A DNA stretch of 20,044 bases from Deltaproteobacteria bacterium. Its GTDB lineage: Bacteria > Desulfobacterota_E > Deferrimicrobia > Deferrimicrobiales > Deferrimicrobiaceae. The DNA is taken from the NCBI GenBank assembly GCA_023488945.1, contig JAMDBZ010000007.1:1-20044 (forward strand), in the 5' to 3' direction. Shown here one piece after another: positions 13,463 to 20,044 of the stretch. The translations under genes were made by a program, and so were the position numbers. The notes beneath the pieces are model-generated. The model searched no databases. It saw nothing but the letters and a program-made list of their open reading frames with translations, and was not told the origin of the DNA. Within the stretch, counting starts at the first letter, position 1; each line of letters begins with the position of its first letter.

Positions 13463-13504
13463 TTGAACGACGGCGGATGATCCGTGGTATAAAGTAATAT
13501 TTAT
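13463..13504 (+). promoter_or_regulatory. Candidate tolQ promoter with A/T-rich inverted repeat
   Basis: TTGAAC (13463-13468) and TATAAA (13488-13493) are 19 bp apart. ATAAA (13489-13493) and TTTAT (13500-13504) form an inverted repeat over the -10 region, loosely like Fur/PerR boxes, about 70 bp from the divergent Fur-family gene. This could be an autoregulatory site. Similarity to a known box is not strong. Confidence 0.35.
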
Positions 13505-13551
13505 CGTGATATGACTCGCTCGAACAATAATCGCGTCCGGAGGAAAGCCTC

Positions 13552-14292
13552 TTGATTCCAGCCCTGGGGATGACCCTTCCCGTTCTGCCGGCGGCGACGG
13601 GCCTGTTCGACACGCGCGTGTTCCAGCACGTCATGCTCGCCGGCCCGATCGTCAAGCTCGTCCTGATCCTGCTCCTCGTGTTCTCCATCGTCTCGTGGGC
13701 GATCATCTTCCTCAAGTTCCGCCTCTTCAAGGGAATCGAGCGGAACCAGGCCGACTTCGTCAAGGCGTTCGGCGAGGGGAAGAGCCTCTCCGCCCTGTTC
13801 GAGCTGGCGGAGAAATCGGCGCGAACGCCGCTCACCGAGGTGTTCCGGACGGGGTACCTGGAGCTGTCCCGGATCCAGCGGACCCGGGTCGCCGACCCGT
13901 CCCTTCCGGCGCGCGGGGGGATCCCCCTCCTGGAGAACATCGAGCGGGCGATGCGGAAGGCCGCGAACGAGGAGATCGCCCAGATGGAGAGCTACCTGCC
14001 GTTCCTCGCGACGACGGGGAGCGCGACGCCCTTCGTCGGACTGTTCGGCACCGTCTGGGGGATCATGAACGCCTTCTCGGGGATCGCCGCCGTGGGAAGC
14101 GCGACGCTGGCCACGGTGGCGCCGGGCATCGCGGAGGCGCTCGTCGCCACGGCCATGGGGCTGGTGGCCGCCATCCCCTCGGTCATTGCGTACAACTACT
14201 TCACGAACCGGATCCGCGTGATCGCCTCCCGGATCGACGGCTTCTCGGTCGAGTTCCTGAACTTCCTCGAGCGCAACGCGGACAAGGTGTGA
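13552..14292 (+). CDS. tolQ: TolQ, proton channel subunit of the Tol-Pal system
   Basis: A 246-residue MotA/TolQ/ExbB-family protein with membrane helices near 34-55, 149-171 and 193-215. TGSATPFVGLFGTVWGIMNAF and APGIAEALVATAMGLVAAIPS are the family signature helices lining the proton path. It starts with TTG at 13552, with GGAGG (13539-13543) 8 bp upstream. With TolR it uses the proton gradient to energise TolA during outer-membrane constriction at division. It is the first gene of tolQ-tolR-tolA-tolB-pal-cpoB. ExbB is an alternative, but tolB and pal in the operon decide for TolQ. Confidence 0.95.
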   Translation: MIPALGMTLPVLPAATGLFDTRVFQHVMLAGPIVKLVLILLLVFSIVSWAIIFLKFRLFKGIERNQADFVKAFGEGKSLSALFELAEKSARTPLTEVFRTGYLELSRIQRTRVADPSLPARGGIPLLENIERAMRKAANEEIAQMESYLPFLATTGSATPFVGLFGTVWGIMNAFSGIAAVGSATLATVAPGIAEALVATAMGLVAAIPSVIAYNYFTNRIRVIASRIDGFSVEFLNFLERNADKV

Positions 14293-14296
14293 CGCC

Positions 14297-14713
14297 ATGG
14301 CCTTCTCGAACGGGAACGGCGGCGGCCGGAGGATGATGTCGGAGATCAACGTGACGCCGCTCGTCGACGTCATGCTGGTCCTCCTCATCATCTTCATGGT
14401 CACCGCCCCGATGCTGACCCAGGGGGTGGACGTCAACCTCCCCCAGGCGAACGCCAAGGCGCTCCACTCCGAGGAGGAGCGGCTCGTCATCACCGTCGAC
14501 GCGAACAGCCGGATCTTCATCGGGCGGCAGCCGGTGGAGTTCAACCGGCTCGGCGGAACGCTCCGGGCCATCCTGGAGCGGAGGGCCGACCGGCAGGTCT
14601 ACTTCCGGGCCGACCGGACGGTCTCGTACGGCTTCGTCGTCAAGGTCATCGCGGAGGTCCGCAACGCCGGCGTGGAGAAACTCGGCATGGTCACCGAACC
14701 GCTCGAGCGGTAG
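14297..14713 (+). CDS. tolR: TolR, ExbD/TolR-family proton channel subunit
   Basis: A 138-residue protein with one N-terminal membrane helix, VTPLVDVMLVLLIIFMVT. It carries the essential protonatable Asp (D24), followed by a periplasmic domain of normal length. It partners TolQ in the inner-membrane motor. It starts 4 bp after tolQ, with AAGGTG at the end of tolQ as the probable ribosome binding site. Confidence 0.95.
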   Translation: MAFSNGNGGGRRMMSEINVTPLVDVMLVLLIIFMVTAPMLTQGVDVNLPQANAKALHSEEERLVITVDANSRIFIGRQPVEFNRLGGTLRAILERRADRQVYFRADRTVSYGFVVKVIAEVRNAGVEKLGMVTEPLER

Positions 14714-14728
14714 GGGACGGTCGGGAGC

Positions 14729-15613
14729 GTGTTTCCGGCGGCCTTGGACCCGAGGGACCCTCTCTTCCGGAAGATGCTGGTCCTCTCCGGGGCCTTCCAC
14801 GCGGCGGCCTTCCTGGTCGCAGGCTTCTGGGCCGGCTTTTCGCGCCCGCCCCTGTCCATCGCGCCGGTCGCCGTCGTCGACCTGATCGGGAACGGGTCTG
14901 TCGCGCCGCCGCCGGAGACCGCGGCCCGTGCCCCGGAAGAGCGGGGGGAACCCCCCCGGGCCGCGCGGCGCAAGGAATCCCCCGAATCGCGGAAGGAGGA
15001 GCGGTCCGCCGCGAAGCGGGCGGCCGCGCCGCCCTCCGTCGCTCCCTCCCCGAAGATGAGAGCCGCGGACACGCGACTCCTCGCGGAAACGATCCGAAAG
15101 ATGCGCGAGGAGAAAGCGGCCGAGAAGGAGGTCGAGAAGGCGGTCCGGGGAGTCCGGCGGGAGAAGGAGGTCCGGCAGGCGGTCCGGGGAATCGGGGAGC
15201 GGGTCGCCCGGCGGGTGGACCTCACCGCGGCGCGCCCCGTCCCGCGGGGGACGACGTCGCCCCGGTCGCCGGCCGGGATCGCCGGCGGCGCCGGCGCGGC
15301 CCGGCTCCCTCCCGAGGAGCTGGCCTACTTCCGGGCCCTCGACGAGAAGGTGCGCGCCAACTGGACCGTCCCGGAGCTCGCCGTGAAGGATCGCGGGAAA
15401 CTCTTTGTCCAGGTTCGCGTCGCGATCGAGAAGAACGGGCAGGTCTCGGAGGTCCGGATGGAGAAAAGCTCGGGGAACGTTTACTTCGACGACTCGGTGC
15501 GCCGCGCGATCCGGAAGGCGAGTCCCCTTCCCGTGCCGCCCGAGCGGCTCCGCGGCGCCGAGAGCCGCTACGAGGTGGGGTTCCGATTCTACGGCTCGGA
15601 CGAAGCCCCGTGA
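14729..15613 (+). CDS. tolA: TolA-like protein with TonB/TolA C-terminal domain
   Basis: A 294-residue protein: an N-terminal membrane helix (about 16-38), a long Pro/Arg/Glu-rich and helical periplasmic segment (50-195), and a TonB/TolA C-terminal domain (about 198-288: FRALDEKVRANW, VRVAIEKNGQVSEVRMEKSSG, FDDSVRRAIRKASPLPVP). It bridges the TolQR motor to TolB and Pal at the outer membrane. I take GTG at 14729 as the start; GGGAG lies only 1 bp upstream, so the true start may be the TTG at 14744 or the ATG at 14774. It ends in a GTGA overlap with tolB. The position in the operon favours TolA over TonB. Confidence 0.85.
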   Translation: MFPAALDPRDPLFRKMLVLSGAFHAAAFLVAGFWAGFSRPPLSIAPVAVVDLIGNGSVAPPPETAARAPEERGEPPRAARRKESPESRKEERSAAKRAAAPPSVAPSPKMRAADTRLLAETIRKMREEKAAEKEVEKAVRGVRREKEVRQAVRGIGERVARRVDLTAARPVPRGTTSPRSPAGIAGGAGAARLPPEELAYFRALDEKVRANWTVPELAVKDRGKLFVQVRVAIEKNGQVSEVRMEKSSGNVYFDDSVRRAIRKASPLPVPPERLRGAESRYEVGFRFYGSDEAP

Positions 15614-16917
15614 GGCGCCCGGCGCATGCGGGGCTTCTCGCGCTGCTTCTTCTCCTCGCGGCGGCGTCGAGCGCCCACGCCATCCTCTACATCGACATCA
15701 ACGCGCCGGGCGGGAAGAGGATGCCCGTCGCGGTTCCGGACCTCGTCGTGACGGAGGGCGACCCGGAGCCGGGCCGCTCCATCCCCCGGATCATCGCGGG
15801 CGATCTCAAGATGACGGCCCTGTTCGACGTCATCCCGCGCGACGCCTATCTCGAGAAGATCACCCCGTCCCATTTCGCGGGGAAGCCGCTGTCGTTTCCC
15901 GACTGGAAGCTGATCGGCGCCGAGGCGGTCGTGATCGGGGAGGTCGCGGCCCGCGGCGGCGATGTCTCCGTCGAGATGCGGCTCTACGACGCGACGCTGG
16001 GGACCATGATGGCGGGGAAGCGCTACACCGCGCCGCTGCGCCGCATCCGGACGGTCGCCCACCGGTTCGCCAACGAGATCCTGTACGCCTTCACGGGCGT
16101 CCGTGGGATCTTCGACACCGATATCGTCTTTACGGCGCGGGCGGAGGGGAGCCGGGGGAAGGAGGTCTACGTCGTCGGGCTCGACGGCGGGGATCTCCGG
16201 AAGATCACGGGCAACCGGAGCTTCAACCTCTTTCCCCGCTGGTCGCCGGACGGCGCGAGCATCGCCTACACGTCGTTTCGGACCGGCCGGCCGGTGATCT
16301 ACCTCCGGCGGCTCTCCGACGGATCCGAACGGCCGGTCGTGACGTTCGGGAACGCCAAGACGCCGGGCTGCTTCTCGCCGGACGGGGCGTCCCTGTACGC
16401 GTCGGTGAGCGTGAAAGGGAACTCCGACATCTACCGGATCCGGCTGGACGGCTCGGCCGTCGAGAAGGTCGCCGGCGGGTGGGGTCTCGAGGTGTCCCCC
16501 TCCGTGTCGCCGGACGGGAAGCGGATCGCCTTCGTCTCGGACCGGAGCGGATCCCCGCAGGTCTACGTCAAGGAGATCGGGGGGCCGGAGGCGCAGCGGA
16601 TCTCCCACGCCGGCTTCTATTCGACTTCCCCCTCCTGGTCCCCGGTGGAGGACCGGATCGCGTTCACCTCCCTCGCGAACGGGAAGTACGCCATCTACAC
16701 GGTCCGGCCTGACGGGAGCGACCAGCGGCTCGTCGTCTCCGCCGACGGCGACTGCGTCGATCCGTCGTTCTCGCCGGACGGGCGCTACCTGGTTTACACC
16801 TATCAGAAAAAGGGCTATTCTGAGCTGCGGGTGGCCTCCGCGGACGGCCGGTGGGGGAGGGTGCTGGTGTCCGGCCGGCCGGGCGCAGGGTCGCCGTCCT
16901 GGTCTCCCCGGCGATGA
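15610..16917 (+). CDS. tolB: TolB, periplasmic beta-propeller protein
   Basis: A 435-residue protein with a clear signal peptide (residues 1-24, cleavage after SSAHA). An N-terminal domain carries IIAGDLKMTALFDVI, followed by a propeller of repeated blades of the type WSPDGASIAYTS, SPDGKRIAFVSDRSG and FSPDGRYLVYT. It links Pal and TolA in the periplasm. The GTG start overlaps the tolA stop. Length and domain order are normal for TolB. Confidence 0.96.
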   Translation: MRRPAHAGLLALLLLLAAASSAHAILYIDINAPGGKRMPVAVPDLVVTEGDPEPGRSIPRIIAGDLKMTALFDVIPRDAYLEKITPSHFAGKPLSFPDWKLIGAEAVVIGEVAARGGDVSVEMRLYDATLGTMMAGKRYTAPLRRIRTVAHRFANEILYAFTGVRGIFDTDIVFTARAEGSRGKEVYVVGLDGGDLRKITGNRSFNLFPRWSPDGASIAYTSFRTGRPVIYLRRLSDGSERPVVTFGNAKTPGCFSPDGASLYASVSVKGNSDIYRIRLDGSAVEKVAGGWGLEVSPSVSPDGKRIAFVSDRSGSPQVYVKEIGGPEAQRISHAGFYSTSPSWSPVEDRIAFTSLANGKYAIYTVRPDGSDQRLVVSADGDCVDPSFSPDGRYLVYTYQKKGYSELRVASADGRWGRVLVSGRPGAGSPSWSPRR

Positions 16918-16921
16918 TTCC

Positions 16922-16950
16922 CGGATCCCACAGCGGATCCGATTATTCTT
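16922..16950 (+). terminator. Weak intercistronic hairpin between tolB and pal
   Basis: CGGATCC (16922-16928) pairs with GGATCCG (16935-16941) around a 6-base loop, followed by ATTATTCTT. The stem is short and the T-tract is interrupted, so this is an attenuator or mRNA-processing site at best, not a full stop. Confidence 0.35.
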
Positions 16951-16972
16951 AAAGGAAAGGGAGGAGAGGGTG

Positions 16973-17575
16973 ATGAGGGGAAGGGGAGCTCTGATGTGGG
17001 GCGCATGGCTTTTGGTTGTCGTGATGGTCCTTGCGGCGGGGTGCGCCAAGAAGCAGACGGTGCGCTCCGGCGAGCAGCCGGCAGCGGCCGCCGCGCAGGC
17101 GCCCGCCGCCCAGGCTCCGCCCGCGCCGGAGAAGATCACCACGGAAGCGATCAAGCCGGAGGCGCCCGCGGCGGAAAAGGCCGGGGCGATGACGGCCCGT
17201 GCCGCGGAGGCGGCCGTTGCGCAGGCCGTGACGGAGGAGCAGAAGTCGCCCTTCGCCGACATCCACTTCGATTTCGACAAGTCGTTCATCCGGCCGGACG
17301 CGAAGCCCATCCTGGAGGAAATCGCGGCCTGGATGAAGAAGAACGCCGGCGCGAAGGTCCAGATCGAGGGGAATTGCGACGAACGGGGGACGGCCGAGTA
17401 CAACATGGCGCTCGGCGAGCGGCGCGCGGAAAGCGCCCGGTCCTACCTCGTCTCCCTCGGCGCGTCCCAGGCGAATCTCTCGACCGTGAGCTTCGGGAAG
17501 GAGAAGCCGATCGATCCCGGGCACACCGAGGAGGCCTGGGCGAAGAACCGGCGGGACCACTTCGTCCGGAAGTAG
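16973..17575 (+). CDS. pal: Pal, peptidoglycan-associated lipoprotein
   Basis: A 200-residue lipoprotein. The signal ends in the lipobox LAAGC (C24), followed by an Ala/Pro-rich linker and a C-terminal OmpA-like peptidoglycan-binding domain (from about residue 85): HFDFDKSFIRPDA, GNCDERGTAEYN, LGERRAESARSYLVSLG. It anchors the outer membrane to peptidoglycan and binds TolB. I prefer the ATG at 16973 (GGAGGAG 6 bp upstream) to the GTG directly before it at 16970. Confidence 0.96.
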   Translation: MRGRGALMWGAWLLVVVMVLAAGCAKKQTVRSGEQPAAAAAQAPAAQAPPAPEKITTEAIKPEAPAAEKAGAMTARAAEAAVAQAVTEEQKSPFADIHFDFDKSFIRPDAKPILEEIAAWMKKNAGAKVQIEGNCDERGTAEYNMALGERRAESARSYLVSLGASQANLSTVSFGKEKPIDPGHTEEAWAKNRRDHFVRK

Positions 17576-17585
17576 GCCGTCCCGG

Positions 17586-18464
17586 ATGCGCCGCAGCGGC
17601 ATCCTCCTCCTGCTGACATCCCTGGTCCTGGCGGGCGCCGCCGGCGGCTGCGCCGTGGCGGACCAGGGGGCGTTCGTCCGGCTGCAGGAGGAAGTCGAAT
17701 CCGTGAAGAAGGAGGTGGCGGCCGTTCGGGCGACCGCCGCCTCCCACCCTGCCCCGCTTCCGCGCACGGAGGCGAGGGAGGTCACCGGCGTGGAGAAGAC
17801 GGTGGCCGACCTTTCGGCCGACACGGACCGGATCAAGTCGGACCTCCTCGCGGCGACCACCCGGGCCGAGGAGAACAAGCTCGCCCTCCAGAAGGACATC
17901 GCAGACCTCGCGAGCCGGACGACCGACCAGGCGCAGGCGATCGCCGATCTCAAGGCGAAGGCCGCCCGGATGGACGAGCTCGAGCGCAAGGTGACCGTGC
18001 TCGAGGCGAAGGTCGAGAAGCTCGCCGAGGCGGTCCGCCCCGCGGCGGGCGCGGCATCCGCCGGCCCTTCGCCGGCGGCCCAGGACTGGAAGAGCCCGGA
18101 GGAGATGTACGACTACGCCTTGGGGCTCATCAAGGGGGGCGAGACGAAGAAGGCGCGGGAAATCCTCCTCGCCTTCGCGGCGAAATACCCGGACCATCGC
18201 CTCATGCCGAACGTCCTCTACTGGAAGGGTGAGACCTTCTACGCGGAGAAGGATTACGAGAACGCGATCCTCGCCTTCCAGGACGTCATCGACAAGTATC
18301 CCGGCGGGGACAAGACGCCGGACGCGATGCTGAAGCAGGGGATGTCGTTCCTGGGTCTCAACGACCGGAAGAACGCGAAGCTTCTCTTCGAGCTTGTCGT
18401 CTCGAAGCATCCCAAGTCGCCGGCGGCCGAGAAGGCCAGGGCGAAGCTCGCCGCACTCAAATGA
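17586..18464 (+). CDS. cpoB: CpoB/YbgF-like Tol-Pal system coordinator
   Basis: A 292-residue protein with a lipoprotein-type signal (GAAGGC, Cys22), a long coiled coil (about 28-140, rich in Leu/Glu/Lys heptads) and a C-terminal TPR region (about 158-292). The TPR region includes EEMYDYALGLIKGG, VLYWKGETFYAEKDYENAI and the ending KHPKSPAAEKARAKLAALK, the usual YbgF/CpoB order. The E. coli protein is soluble and periplasmic; the lipobox suggests membrane tethering here. It lies 10 bp after pal and coordinates Tol-Pal with cell-wall synthesis in known systems. The Shine-Dalgarno sequence is weak. Confidence 0.93.
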   Translation: MRRSGILLLLTSLVLAGAAGGCAVADQGAFVRLQEEVESVKKEVAAVRATAASHPAPLPRTEAREVTGVEKTVADLSADTDRIKSDLLAATTRAEENKLALQKDIADLASRTTDQAQAIADLKAKAARMDELERKVTVLEAKVEKLAEAVRPAAGAASAGPSPAAQDWKSPEEMYDYALGLIKGGETKKAREILLAFAAKYPDHRLMPNVLYWKGETFYAEKDYENAILAFQDVIDKYPGGDKTPDAMLKQGMSFLGLNDRKNAKLLFELVVSKHPKSPAAEKARAKLAALK

Positions 18465-18477
18465 CCCCGGAGGCCGG

Positions 18478-19797
18478 ATGATCAAGAATTTCGTGCTGGA
18501 CACCAACGTCCTCCTGCACGATCCCCAGGCGATCTTCAAATTCCAGGACAACCGGCTCGTCATCCCCATCACCGTCATCGAGGAACTTGACCACTTCAAG
18601 AAGGACCTCACGATGCTCGGGCGCAACGCCCGGACGGTCTCGAAGTACATCGACCAGCTCCGCAGGAAGGGGAGCCTGGCCGAGGGGGTCCCGCTCGGCG
18701 GCGGGGGGCTCCTGCGCGTGGCGTTCGACGGGGAGGGGGCGGTGCTGCTTCCCGCGGAGCTGCACGGCCGGAAGGAGGACAACCAGATCCTGTCGGTCGC
18801 CCTCGGCACCCGCGAGCGGGAGAGGGAGGTGCCAGTCGTCCTCGTCACGATGGACACCAACCTCCGGATCAAGGCGGACGCTTTAGGCCTGCGGGCCGAG
18901 GACTACGAGAGCGACCGGGTCGAAATCGAGGAGCTCTACCAGGGGTTCCGCGAGGTCGTCGCCGGAAAGGAATGGATCGACGCCTTCTACGCCGCAGGGG
19001 AGAGCGCGCCGCCTCCGGGCGTCGAGGACCTTTTCCCGAACGAGTTCCTCCTGTTGCGCAACGGCCCCTCGAACTCCTCGGCGCTCGGGAAATACGACGT
19101 CCAGAAGCGGAAGGTCCGCCTCCTGCCGCCGTTCAAGGACGACGTCTGGGGTGTCCGGCCGAGGAACAAGGAACAGCACTTCGCTCTCGATGTCCTCCTC
19201 GACGATACGGTCAAGCTCGTGACGCTGGCGGGGAAGGCCGGGACCGGGAAAACGCTGCTCGCCCTGGCGGCCGGCCTCCGGAAGACTTCCGACGAGGAGG
19301 CGTTCCAGCGGCTCCTCGTGTCGCGTCCGGTCTACCCGATGGGAAAGGACATCGGCTTCCTCCCGGGGGACCTCGAGGAGAAGCTGAAACCCTGGATGCA
19401 GCCGATCTTCGACAACGTCGAGTACCTGTTCGCCTTCGGCCGCCGGAAGCGGCAGGGGGTGCGCGGGTACCAGGAGCTCATGAACCTGGGGATCCTCGAG
19501 ATCGAGCCGCTGACCTACATCCGGGGCCGGTCGATCCCCAACCAGTACATCATCATCGACGAGGCGCAGAACCTCTCGCCCCACGAGGTCAAGACGATCC
19601 TCACCCGCGCGGGGGAGAACAGCAAGGTCGTGCTCACGGGCGACCCGTACCAGATCGACAACCCGTTCGTCGACTCGGCCAGCAACGGGCTCTCCTACAT
19701 CGTCGAGCGGTTCAAGGGGGAGCCGATCGCCGGGCACGTGATGCTCACCAAGGGGGAGCGCTCCCCGCTCGCCGAGTTGGCCGCGAACATCCTTTAG
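18478..19797 (+). CDS. PIN domain-PhoH ATPase fusion protein
   Basis: A 439-residue protein, with GGAGG 4 bp before the ATG. Residues 1-150 are a PIN-type nuclease domain: FVLDTNVLLHDP (D8), VIEELDHFK (E36), DNQIL (D101) and MDTNLR (D126) supply the acidic metal-binding residues. Residues about 225-439 are a PhoH ATPase with Walker A GKAGTGKT (252-259), Walker B IIIDEAQN (358-365) and TGDPYQID (387-394). Such PhoH2-type proteins are reported as RNA helicase/nuclease enzymes. It follows cpoB by 13 bp, so it is probably read through from the Tol operon. A functional link with Tol-Pal is not established. Confidence 0.95.
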   Translation: MIKNFVLDTNVLLHDPQAIFKFQDNRLVIPITVIEELDHFKKDLTMLGRNARTVSKYIDQLRRKGSLAEGVPLGGGGLLRVAFDGEGAVLLPAELHGRKEDNQILSVALGTREREREVPVVLVTMDTNLRIKADALGLRAEDYESDRVEIEELYQGFREVVAGKEWIDAFYAAGESAPPPGVEDLFPNEFLLLRNGPSNSSALGKYDVQKRKVRLLPPFKDDVWGVRPRNKEQHFALDVLLDDTVKLVTLAGKAGTGKTLLALAAGLRKTSDEEAFQRLLVSRPVYPMGKDIGFLPGDLEEKLKPWMQPIFDNVEYLFAFGRRKRQGVRGYQELMNLGILEIEPLTYIRGRSIPNQYIIIDEAQNLSPHEVKTILTRAGENSKVVLTGDPYQIDNPFVDSASNGLSYIVERFKGEPIAGHVMLTKGERSPLAELAANIL

Positions 19798-19815
19798 GCG
19801 CCGGGCGTTCGGCCT

Positions 19816-19997
19816 CCCGCGCTCGATGCAATCCCCTACGGCAGGCCGCCTGCGATTGCGGCTACGCTGCCTCGGAGGGGGGTCTCCGCTCATGGCTCGC
19901 CGCCCGATGGATCCGTGCGGCTCGCTGTGACCCCCCTCCTGCGTCCGCTCCGCCGTCCGCCGTAGCCGCTCCGCGGGACGCATCTGTGCGCGTCCGG
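19816..19997. repeat. 190-bp intergenic repeat, copy B (inverted relative to copy A)
   Basis: This is the reverse complement of 11849-12044, with a few substitutions and about 11 bases fewer in the middle. The 58-bp block at 19865-19922 is identical to copy A. It keeps the internal perfect arms GGAGGGGGGTC (19874-19884) and GACCCCCCTCC (19929-19939). It lies directly after the PhoH gene stop, and no gene is visible from 19798 to the window end. Confidence 0.85.
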
Positions 19998-20017
19998 CCG
20001 CAGGGCCGGCCGGACGC
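19990..20017. repeat. Perfect 11-bp hairpin at the edge of repeat copy B
   Basis: GCGTCCGGCCG (19990-20000) and CGGCCGGACGC (20007-20017) are perfect arms around a 6-base loop. No T-tract follows on either strand, so it is not a canonical terminator. It may belong to the repeat boundary or act as a Rho-dependent or stabilising 3' structure. Confidence 0.5.
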
Positions 20018-20044
20018 CCAAAGTTTCCCGGCGTGATAAGGTAG

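Noticed and set aside
18394..18477. Earlier start for the PIN-PhoH gene inside cpoB
   Set aside because: The extension is Arg/Ser/Pro-rich; the PIN domain begins exactly at the ATG at 18478, which has GGAGG upstream.
1..20044. CRISPR array, tRNA, rRNA, phage genes or an insertion sequence with transposase
   Set aside because: I saw no regularly spaced short repeats, no tRNA cloverleaf or rRNA signature, and no integrase or transposase motif on either strand.

Overview
The window looks like a chromosomal piece of a high-G+C (about two thirds by eye), Gram-negative, metal-reducer-like bacterium, probably Geobacter/Desulfuromonadia or a related candidate lineage. The signs are very haem-rich c-type cytochromes, a mitochondrial-type citrate synthase as in Geobacter, a b6-type cytochrome bc complex and a full Tol-Pal locus. 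I cannot name a species.

Layout. (1) 1-4810, plus strand: a cytochrome operon. It opens with a promoter and operator, then about 500 bp of broken cytochrome c and cytochrome b remnants. Three intact, tightly coupled genes follow: a 9-haem c cytochrome with a C-terminal anchor, a membrane cytochrome b, and a NapC/NirT-type cytochrome with up to 18 haems. A strong terminator closes the operon. (2) 5053-10008, minus strand: gcvH, Rieske protein, cytochrome b6-like protein, subunit IV-like protein and a 9-haem cytochrome form one tight operon. A 12-haem NapC-type cytochrome follows behind its own promoter and operator; it is a paralogue of the 18-haem protein. (3) 10387-11793, plus: citrate synthase with a perfect terminator. 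(4) 12070-13417, minus: a Fur/PerR-type regulator and a methylenetetrahydrofolate reductase. (5) 13552-19797, plus: tolQ-tolR-tolA-tolB-pal-cpoB, then a PIN-PhoH ATPase.

How it fits together. Citrate synthase feeds acetyl-CoA into the TCA cycle. The reducing power would reach menaquinone, and two different quinol-oxidising modules (a Cbc-like b/c module and a bc complex with a multihaem cytochrome in place of c1/f) could pass electrons to periplasmic multihaem cytochromes. The intact genes hold 45 CxxCH motifs plus three expanded ones. A GTATAC-type inverted repeat sits at the promoters of both cytochrome units and in the gcvH/gltA divergent region, which suggests one regulator for carbon oxidation and electron output. 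This link is inference.

The most notable non-coding items are that shared operator, the collapsed cytochrome remnant at the left end, and a roughly 190-bp quasi-palindromic intergenic repeat present as two inverted copies (11849-12044 and 19816-19997), with a possible diverged relative at 4849-5045.
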